From an uncultured Opitutaceae bacterium (GTDB taxonomy: Bacteria > Verrucomicrobiota > Verrucomicrobiia > Opitutales > Opitutaceae): a DNA stretch of 12,842 nucleotides. The notes under the pieces are model-generated. The model was given only the letters and a program-made list of their open reading frames with translations. It searched no databases and was not told where the DNA came from. Within the stretch, counting starts at the first letter, position 1. The number at the start of each line of letters is the position of its first letter. The position numbers and the translations under genes were made by a program. The DNA is taken from contig CALFNJ010000598.1 of assembly GCA_937902865.1 (NCBI GenBank), positions 1 through 12,842 on the forward strand, given 5' to 3'. This document shows, in pieces, positions 7,389 to 11,938 of the stretch.

Positions 7389-7416
7389 CTGACGGGCGTA
7401 TTTTTGAATTGTTCCC
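7389..7416 (-). promoter_or_regulatory. Candidate ECF-type promoter of the sigma/anti-sigma operon
   Basis: On the minus strand, GGGAAC (7416-7411) is followed after exactly 16 bases by CGTCAG (7394-7389). This matches the common ECF promoter layout of an AAC-containing -35 box and a CGT-type -10 box. The start codon at 7373 is only about 9 bases beyond the expected transcription start, so the message would be nearly leaderless. Position and spacing suggest that the sigma factor activates its own operon. This is pattern matching, not mapped transcription. Confidence 0.5.
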
Positions 7417-7439
7417 AAGGTTTTGGAGGAGGTTGCCTA

Positions 7440-7460
7440 GACCCGGGTTCCGCCCCGGTC
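7440..7460. other. Short GC-rich hairpin upstream of the ECF operon
   Basis: GACCCGGG (7440-7447) and CCCCGGTC (7453-7460) pair at 7 of 8 positions around a five-base loop. The element sits 24 bases upstream of the candidate -35 box on the minus strand, so it may be an operator or chance structure in GC-rich DNA. No U-run follows, so it is not a terminator. Confidence 0.25.
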
Positions 7461-7549
7461 AACTGCCCGCGCGGATTCCGAGGGAGAAATTTCTTGCCAA
7501 TCACGGGAGCGAAAACCTATTTCGCACATTCCCATTTCCTTGGGGTTGA

Positions 7550-7624
7550 GGGCTGGTAGCTCAATGGTAGAGCAGTTGCCTTTTAAGCAATTGGTTCTGG
7601 GTTCGAATCCCAGCCGGCCCACCA
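7550..7624 (+). tRNA. tRNA-Lys (anticodon UUU), CCA encoded
   Basis: A full cloverleaf can be folded. The acceptor stem pairs GGGCTGG (7550-7556) with CCGGCCC (7614-7620), including one G-U pair. The D stem is GCTC/GAGC, the anticodon stem GTTGC/GCAAT has a terminal G-U pair, and the T stem is CTGGG/CCCAG around the loop TTCGAAT. The anticodon loop CTTTTAA places TTT at 7582-7584, which reads AAA and AAG lysine codons. The discriminator A (7621) and CCA (7622-7624) are encoded. Length is 75 bases and the variable loop is short. It stands alone between the divergent ECF operon and the convergent S26-like gene. Confidence 0.97.
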
Positions 7625-7630
7625 TTTTCC

Positions 7631-7663
7631 TGACGGCAGTCCGGGAAGTTTCCGGTGCAGTCA
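7631..7663. other. Imperfect stem-loop between tRNA-Lys and the S26-like gene
   Basis: The outer arms TGAC/GTCA and GCA/TGC enclose CCGG (7641-7644) pairing with CCGG (7652-7655) around a seven-base loop, with a G-A mismatch and a two-base bulge. It lies 6 bases after the tRNA CCA and 11 bases beyond the stop of the convergent gene. It could help end either transcript or guide tRNA 3' processing. It lacks a U-run on both strands, so I do not call it an intrinsic terminator. Confidence 0.3.
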
Positions 7664-7674
7664 AACGGCCGCCG

Positions 7675-8139
7675 CTATTTTCCCGCCGCCGGCGTCGCTC
7701 CGGCGTCCTGCGCCAGGCTGACATAGACCACGCCAACGAGGTTCTCCGCGGTGACGAGATCGGCATCCGGCGTCGCGTTGTTGATGCCTTGGGCGCGCCA
7801 GCCGTGGTCTTCCAGACGGATCAGCCGATGCGCGACACGATGCCCTTCCACATTGACGTAAACGACCGTCATGCCGGCCCGCAGCTGACGGTAATCGATC
7901 GGACGCGTGACCAGGACGGAGCCGTCGCCATAGACGGGGGCCATCGAGTCGCCCGCGCCGACCAGCACTTCCCGGCCCGGTTCGCGGGCGGCCAGCAGCT
8001 CCGCATCCTGCCAGATCTCCCGTCGCGCCCCGTTCGATACCCGCGTCCGGCTCGCGGGTTGCACCTGCGCCGCGCATCCGCCAAGCACTACACTCCACCC
8101 TGCGATGGAGGCAAAAATAGGGAAAAAACGGAAAGGCAT
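7675..8139 (-). CDS. Exported S24/S26-like Ser-His peptidase-domain protein (paralogue 1), possible lipoprotein
   Basis: This is a 154-residue protein with a hydrophobic N-terminus ending in VVLGGC (18-22), a plausible but weak lipobox, so it may be lipid-anchored or simply held by one membrane segment. The core has GDSMAP with candidate nucleophile Ser65, DGSVLVTRP, AGMTVVY, then RVAHRL with His104 where LexA-type S24 and bacterial S26A enzymes have the general-base Lys, and GINNATPDADLV with Asp125. Ser, His and an NN-x-x-x-D segment in this order resemble ER-type/archaeal (S26B) signal peptidases such as SEC11. A substrate cannot be named. Ser65-His104 and His104-Asp125 spacings equal those of the second copy at 11325-11780. 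The ATG at 8139 has no strong Shine-Dalgarno sequence. The gene diverges from the response regulator. Loss of activity and a purely structural role remain possible. Confidence 0.75.
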   Translation of the reverse strand: MPFRFFPIFASIAGWSVVLGGCAAQVQPASRTRVSNGARREIWQDAELLAAREPGREVLVGAGDSMAPVYGDGSVLVTRPIDYRQLRAGMTVVYVNVEGHRVAHRLIRLEDHGWRAQGINNATPDADLVTAENLVGVVYVSLAQDAGATPAAGK

Positions 8140-8164
8140 GGACGGCGGTGAATCGGCGATCTGT

Positions 8165-8189
8165 CAAAAAGGAGTTAAATTCCTTTTTG
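8165..8189. promoter_or_regulatory. Perfect 9-bp inverted repeat in the divergent S26-like/response-regulator promoter region
   Basis: CAAAAAGGA (8165-8173) and TCCTTTTTG (8181-8189) are exact reverse complements with a seven-base spacer. They lie in the unusually AT-rich 130-base gap between two divergent genes. The site is 26-50 bases upstream of the minus-strand start and 81-105 bases upstream of the plus-strand start. Because no gene ends here, a regulator-binding site or 5' leader hairpin is more likely than a terminator. I found no convincing -35/-10 pair around it. Confidence 0.4.
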
Positions 8190-8269
8190 CGTCCAAAGCG
8201 CGAAAATTGTGATTTCCATCTCAGATTGAAATGTAAACACTTGGCTAAAATCCACAACCCAGCCGTTTA

Positions 8270-8917
8270 ATGAAACGCCTTGTAATCGTCGAAGACCAGA
8301 CCGCTATCCGGGAAATGTTGGCCGAAATCCTCCGTCTGGATCCGAATTACAAGCTGGTGGGCGAAAGTGGCGACGGTCAAAGCGCGCACAGCCTCTGCCT
8401 CGAAGTCGCCCCGGATGTGCTCGTGCTCGACGCGAAGCTGCCCGGCCTGAACGGCGTCGACCTGCTCCGCCGCATCAGCAAGAAACTGCCCGCGATGCGC
8501 GTGCTGGTGTTTTCCGGCCACGAAAATCCGGTGCTCGTCCGCGAGATGCTCGAGGCCGGGGCACACGGTTTTGTCGAAAAGACCGCGGGCCTGTTCGAGT
8601 TCAAGAAGGGCCTCGAGACCGTCGCGAACGGCGGCACTTACTTTGGGCCGGCCGTGGCCGCGCTGCTGCGCAACGTCGTGGCGAATCCGAGCGCGAGCAG
8701 CGCGCCGGATTTCCTCACCGACCGCGAACGCGAAATCCTTCAGCTCGTCGCCGAGAGCAACAGCACGAAGGAGATCGCCGCCAAGCTCGGCATCAGCGTG
8801 AAGACGGTCGACAACCACCGCACGAATCTCATGCGCAAGCTGAACCTGCACGACGTCGCGAGCCTCACGCGTTACGCGCTCGAGATCGGGCTCATCGAGC
8901 CCAAGAAAACGCAGTAA
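8270..8917 (+). CDS. NarL/FixJ-type response regulator (receiver plus LuxR DNA-binding domain)
   Basis: This is a 215-residue two-domain transcription regulator. The receiver (1-125) has the acidic pair Glu8-Asp9, phospho-acceptor Asp54 in VLVLDAKLPGLNG, the switch Ser82 in VLVFSGHE, and Lys104 in GFVEKTAG. A short linker leads to the LuxR-type helix-turn-helix (148-205): LTDREREILQLVAE, STKEIAAKLGISVKTVDNHRTNLMRKL. All residues needed for phosphorylation and DNA binding are present, so it should dimerise and bind DNA when phosphorylated by a histidine kinase. No kinase is in the window, so it is an orphan here. ATG 8270 fits the family start (MKRLVIVEDQ). The pal-like gene follows after 70 bases with no strong terminator between, so co-transcription is possible. 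Confidence 0.94.
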   Translation: MKRLVIVEDQTAIREMLAEILRLDPNYKLVGESGDGQSAHSLCLEVAPDVLVLDAKLPGLNGVDLLRRISKKLPAMRVLVFSGHENPVLVREMLEAGAHGFVEKTAGLFEFKKGLETVANGGTYFGPAVAALLRNVVANPSASSAPDFLTDREREILQLVAESNSTKEIAAKLGISVKTVDNHRTNLMRKLNLHDVASLTRYALEIGLIEPKKTQ

Positions 8918-8987
8918 AAGCCTTGCGGCGGGAAACGACTCGCCCCAATAGATGGCCTACACCTGTTTTTCCTTTCAAGCCATCCAC

Positions 8988-9548
8988 ATGAACCTTGCCG
9001 CCAAGACGCTTTTCCCCGCCCTCGCCGCCGTCGCCCTGATGCTTTCGGGCTGCGCCCACAAGCCGACGCGCCCCACGCCTGACCAGACGATGATGGGCCC
9101 GAAAGGCGGCCCCGGTGGTGACAATCTCGCGTTCTCCAACGTGGCGAGCACCTTGCCGGACGGTTTGGCCCAGCGTGATCCCAACGACGCTTTCGGCCCG
9201 GATGGCCAGCTCCGCGGCAAGCTCGACGCCGTTTACTTCGATTACGATCGTTTTGACATCAAGCCCGCCGAGCGCACCAAGCTGCAGGCCGCCGCGCAGT
9301 ACCTGAAGGATCACGCCGACCAGCGCCTGCTCCTCGAGGGTCGCTGCGACTGGCACGGCACCGCGGAATACAATCTCGGCCTCGGCGACCGCCGCGCCAA
9401 CGCGGTGAAGAAGTACCTCGGCACGATCGGCGTCCCCGCCGACAAGATCGAGACCGTCTCCAAGGGCAGCCTCGAGGCCGTGAAGGAAGCCGACGAAGCC
9501 ACCGCCGCGAAGGATCGCCGCGTGGAGCTCGTGATCCTGAAGAAATAA
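8988..9548 (+). CDS. pal: Pal-like peptidoglycan-associated outer-membrane lipoprotein (OmpA C-terminal domain)
   Basis: This is a 186-residue lipoprotein that should tie the outer membrane to peptidoglycan. The signal peptide ends in a good lipobox, MLSGC, with Cys22. A Gly/Pro-rich linker follows to about residue 75. The OmpA-family domain (about 78-186) has AVYFDYDRFDIKP, LEGRCDWHGTAEYNLGLGDRRANAVKKYL and a late KDRRVEL, which supplies the Arg used to bind diaminopimelate. Family members usually read GHCDERGT where this one has GRCDWHGT. Start ATG 8988 gives a normal lipoprotein signal; an in-frame ATG at 8952 would add 12 residues before it. No tol genes are adjacent. A strong intrinsic terminator begins 17 bases after the stop. 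It may be Pal itself or one of several Pal paralogues. Confidence 0.88.
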   Translation: MNLAAKTLFPALAAVALMLSGCAHKPTRPTPDQTMMGPKGGPGGDNLAFSNVASTLPDGLAQRDPNDAFGPDGQLRGKLDAVYFDYDRFDIKPAERTKLQAAAQYLKDHADQRLLLEGRCDWHGTAEYNLGLGDRRANAVKKYLGTIGVPADKIETVSKGSLEAVKEADEATAAKDRRVELVILKK

Positions 9549-9565
9549 TCAATTTCGCTTTGATC

Positions 9566-9596
9566 AAAAAGCCCCGGAGCAATCCGGGGCTTTTTT
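9566..9596 (+). terminator. Strong intrinsic terminator after the Pal-like gene, usable in both directions
   Basis: GCCCCGGA (9571-9578) pairs perfectly with TCCGGGGC (9583-9590) around a GCAA tetraloop, a stable GNRA loop. Six T residues follow (9591-9596), and five A residues precede the stem (9566-9570). The A-run gives a U-run on the opposite strand, so it can also stop transcription from the convergent M20 gene, although that gene ends 140 bases earlier. Confidence 0.95.
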
Positions 9597-9644
9597 ATTT
9601 CTCCACCGCCAGCGGAGCCGCGTTTTCCAATCCCAAATCTCTTT

Positions 9645-9734
9645 AACAGGAGACTCACCGAGATCGGAAGAGATCGCTCCTCGGATCGTCCTCGGCTTTC
9701 CTCCTGTTCAAATCGGATCGGAAAGAGGTGATCG
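9645..9734. repeat. Structured, repeat-containing non-coding segment downstream of the M20 gene
   Basis: Outer arms AACAGGAG (9645-9652) and CTCCTGTT (9701-9708) pair perfectly. Inner arms CCGAG (9658-9662) and CTCGG (9691-9695) also pair, leaving a symmetric 5x5 internal loop. TCCTCGG occurs twice (9678-9684 and 9689-9695). GATCGGAAGAG (9662-9672) recurs imperfectly at 9716-9727 as GATCGGAAAGAG. On the minus strand this is the 3' region of the M20 gene. No open frame or U-run was seen, so function is unknown. Confidence 0.4.
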
Positions 9735-9735
9735 T

Positions 9736-11109
9736 TTACCCGCGCGCCACGCGCTCGAGCACTTTTTCCGCCACGCGGCTCCCCTGCTCCATGATGCCGA
9801 GATCAAAGCTCTCGTTCGGGGCGTGGAGATTATCCTCGGGCAGGAAGAGTCCCATCATGATCGCGTCGAGGCCGAGTTCCTTTTTCAGATCGGCGATCAG
9901 GCCGACACTGCCGCCCTCGCGCAGATAAAGCGGCGCCCGGCCCCAGACCTCTGCCACCGCCGCATCCGTCGCGCGGAAGGCGCGGGCCAGCACGGGCGAT
10001 TGGTCCTTCGGGGTGTTCGGGCGATCCGGCGGGACCACGACGTACGGCGTGGCCTCGTGCTGTTCCGTCAGCTTGAGTTTGAGCCCCTTCGGAGCGCGGT
10101 CGCGCACCGCCTTGAACACGAGTTGCTTGATCTTTTCCGGCTCCTGATTCGAAACGAGCCGGCAGCTGATCTTCACGCGCGCCTTGCTCGGGATCACAGT
10201 CTTCGAGCCTTCGCCCTGATAGCCGCCGCCAAAGCCGTTGAATTCCAGCGTCGGCAAAAAGCGGATCGCCTCGAACGGCGTGTAACCCGGCGGCACGTAA
10301 AAGCGCTCGATGCCGAGAAACTCGGCGTAGTCTTTTTCCTTCAACCCCAGCTTGGCGAGTTGCTCGCGCTCCCAGGGTTCGACGTCGCGGACGTCGTCGT
10401 AGAATCCCGGGATGTTCACTCGCCCGTCCGGCGTGTGCAGCGAGGCACACAGCTCGGCCAGCGCCTGGATCGGATTCAGCAGCACGCCGCCGTGCAGGCC
10501 CGAGTGCAGGTCGGTGCGCGCATTCGTCAGCTCGATTTCGAAACAGACCAGCCCACGCAGTCCCGTCGTGATCACCATCTGCTCGCGATTCGGCAGCGCG
10601 GTGTCCGACATGAAAATGAAATCGGCGTCCGCGAGCTTCGCGCGGTGCTCGCGCAGGAAGGCCTTGAAATTCTGGCTGCCAATCTCCTCCTCGCCCTCGA
10701 TCGCAAACGTGATCTGCAGCGGCAGGTTGGGATCCCGCTCGAGCAGGCGTCCCACCGCGGCCAGATGCGCCATCAGCGGTCCTTTGTTGTCCGCGGTGCC
10801 GCGGCCGTACATGCGACCTCCACGCACCACCGGATCGAAGGGCGGTGTCTGCCAGAGCTCCAGCGGATCCGCGGGCTGAACGTCGTAATGTCCGTAGATG
10901 ATCACGTGCGGCCACTGCGGATTCGTGCCACGCTTGGCCACGATCACGGGATGCAGCGCCGTCGGCACGATCTCGACTGCAAATCCCATCGCGCGCAGCA
11001 ATCCCGCCACGCAATCGCGCGCTCCACGCATGCCGTCCGCAAAGGCCGGATCGGCCGAAACACTGGCATGCCGCACGTACTCCTTCAGTTTTTCAACGGG
11101 ATCGAACAT
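9736..11109 (-). CDS. M20 family zinc dipeptidase (carnosinase/DUG1-like)
   Basis: This is a 457-residue di-zinc metallopeptidase that probably cleaves dipeptides or related small amides in the cytoplasm; no signal peptide was seen. Motifs follow the family order: YGHYDVQP (72-79; zinc His74 and catalytic Asp76), GRGTADNKGP (102-111; bridging Asp107), EGEEEIGS (138-145; base and ligand Glu141/Glu142), SDT (Asp169), LHSGLHGG (201-208) in the dimerisation lid, and a final ligand His in EDNLHAPNE. The length and GHYDVQP signature fit CNDP/DUG1-type dipeptidases better than DapE or ArgE (about 375-385 residues). ATG 11109 (MFDPVEKL) was preferred over a GTG at 11160 whose extra residues look unrelated. 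The exact substrate cannot be read from the sequence. Confidence 0.9.
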   Translation of the reverse strand: MFDPVEKLKEYVRHASVSADPAFADGMRGARDCVAGLLRAMGFAVEIVPTALHPVIVAKRGTNPQWPHVIIYGHYDVQPADPLELWQTPPFDPVVRGGRMYGRGTADNKGPLMAHLAAVGRLLERDPNLPLQITFAIEGEEEIGSQNFKAFLREHRAKLADADFIFMSDTALPNREQMVITTGLRGLVCFEIELTNARTDLHSGLHGGVLLNPIQALAELCASLHTPDGRVNIPGFYDDVRDVEPWEREQLAKLGLKEKDYAEFLGIERFYVPPGYTPFEAIRFLPTLEFNGFGGGYQGEGSKTVIPSKARVKISCRLVSNQEPEKIKQLVFKAVRDRAPKGLKLKLTEQHEATPYVVVPPDRPNTPKDQSPVLARAFRATDAAVAEVWGRAPLYLREGGSVGLIADLKKELGLDAIMMGLFLPEDNLHAPNESFDLGIMEQGSRVAEKVLERVARG

Positions 11110-11175
11110 CCGCTCACCGTGCGTCAAAAAATCGCCCCGCGCTAGTCCGAAAAACGGCACTCTCCCAATCCGTCT

Positions 11176-11201
11176 CGCGCAGAGGCGCTGAGACGCAGAG
11201 A
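11176..11201. repeat. Short CTCTGCG-type repeat, three 8-bp units
   Basis: Read on the minus strand, the segment is TC followed by TCTGCGTC, TCAGCGCC and TCTGCGCG, three related 8-base units. From memory, very similar CTCTGCG/CGCAGAG strings are scattered between genes in many unrelated bacteria. It lies 67-92 bases upstream of the M20 start. Only one copy is in this window, so the dispersed nature is inference. Confidence 0.45.
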
Positions 11202-11244
11202 TCCGAATCTCTTACTCGATCCCCGACATCGGAAACGCCGATCA

Positions 11245-11322
11245 GGGTGGCCGCCGACCTCCGGGCGGCGGTTTCTGCGGTTCCTTCGCGCTCCCCCCGC
11301 GCCCGGAGGTCGCGGTCCACCC
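11245..11322. repeat. 78-bp near-palindrome (REP/MITE-like or terminator hairpin) between M20 and the second S26-like gene
   Basis: The 23-base arms at 11245-11267 and 11300-11322 are reverse complements at 20 of 23 positions. The inner 13 bases are perfect: CGACCTCCGGGCG (11255-11267) with CGCCCGGAGGTCG (11300-11312). The 32-base loop is GC-rich. The right arm ends two bases beyond the stop codon of the S26-like gene, so on the minus strand it forms a long 3' hairpin. It lacks a U-run, so it may be a mobile palindromic repeat, a transcript-end stabiliser, or both. Confidence 0.6.
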
Positions 11323-11324
11323 GC

Positions 11325-11780
11325 TCAGCGCGCCGGAGCCGCGAGCACCGTCTCGATGCCAGCCGCGGCGGACACCGCCGGCGACGCGTCGTTGAAGGTC
11401 GCGTAAACGACTCCGATGAAATTCGTCGGTGTCACGAGCGTGCTGTCAGGCTTGTCGTTTGCCTGGCCCCGCGCGCGCCATCCGTCCGCCGTATGCACGA
11501 CCAGGCGATGCGCGACCGTCTCACCGAAGCGATTCCGGTAAATCACCAGCATGCCCGTCTCGAGCCGCGCAAACGCGAGCGGTCGCACCACGACCACCGC
11601 GCCGTCCGTGAAAAACGGCTCCATCGAGGTCCCGCTGATGCGCATGATCCGCAGACCCTGATGCGCCGTCGCCAAGGCTCGCGCGTCGGCAAGCGGATCA
11701 GCTCCCGCCTCAGCACGCAGCGAGGCGGTCATCACCGCAGCGATGAACGAAAGCACCGCGCTGGCACGAACAACCTTCAT
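11325..11780 (-). CDS. Exported S24/S26-like Ser-His peptidase-domain protein (paralogue 2)
   Basis: This is a 151-residue secreted protein. The N-terminus is a Sec signal (MKVVRAS, hydrophobic core, probable cleavage after AEA near residue 25), with no lipobox Cys. The core repeats the first copy: SGTSMEP with Ser52, TDGAVVVVRP, TGMLVIY, ETVAHRL with His91, DGWRARGQANDKPDSTLV with Asp112, and TNFIGVVYATF. The motif SGTSMEP is closer to the signal-peptidase consensus than that of copy 1. His stands where S24/S26A enzymes use Lys, as in S26B. Start ATG 11780 is well supported: GGAGG lies 7 bases upstream, the clearest Shine-Dalgarno sequence in the window, and the signal peptide begins directly there; the open frame continues to a GTG at 11855. 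The substrate is unknown, and the domain is small with no cap region. A 78-bp palindrome follows the stop. Confidence 0.77.
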   Translation of the reverse strand: MKVVRASAVLSFIAAVMTASLRAEAGADPLADARALATAHQGLRIMRISGTSMEPFFTDGAVVVVRPLAFARLETGMLVIYRNRFGETVAHRLVVHTADGWRARGQANDKPDSTLVTPTNFIGVVYATFNDASPAVSAAAGIETVLAAPAR

Positions 11781-11938
11781 CCTCACTCCTCCGCAGAGTT
11801 CACGCCGCGCCGCGTCAGACTTCGCGCGCAGAGGATTTAGGGGCAGCGAGTTCACCGGGTAAGGCGGTGGATCACGACTGATTCGTCGGCGTCCTGCAAC
11901 TCCACAACGATAACAACCCTGTTACGGGGGCTGATATG
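11781..11938. other. Intergenic gap between purH and the S26-like gene, mostly featureless
   Basis: These 158 bases hold the Shine-Dalgarno sequence of the S26-like gene (GGAGGAG on the minus strand, about 11786-11792). I saw no terminator for purH, no convincing promoter and no RNA gene. A weak TAAC/GTTA inverted repeat near 11911-11924 is too short to interpret. Confidence 0.5.

Noticed and set aside
7550..7624. tRNA-Lys as an integration site for a genomic island
   Set aside because: No integrase, no repeated tRNA 3' end and no foreign-looking genes lie on either side.
7675..8139. Reading the S26-like protein as a LexA/UmuD-type SOS regulator or phage repressor
   Set aside because: It carries an export signal and no DNA-binding domain, and the general-base Lys of S24 is replaced by His.
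8226..8251. TTGAAA and TAAAAT as a sigma-70 promoter for the response regulator
   Set aside because: The spacer is only 14 bases, too short for a normal promoter. An alternative pair with 17 bases has a poor -10 box.
9823..11145. A 440-codon open frame on the plus strand across the M20 gene
   Set aside because: The opposite strand encodes a complete M20 enzyme with all metal ligands. The antisense product has only shadow-type composition.
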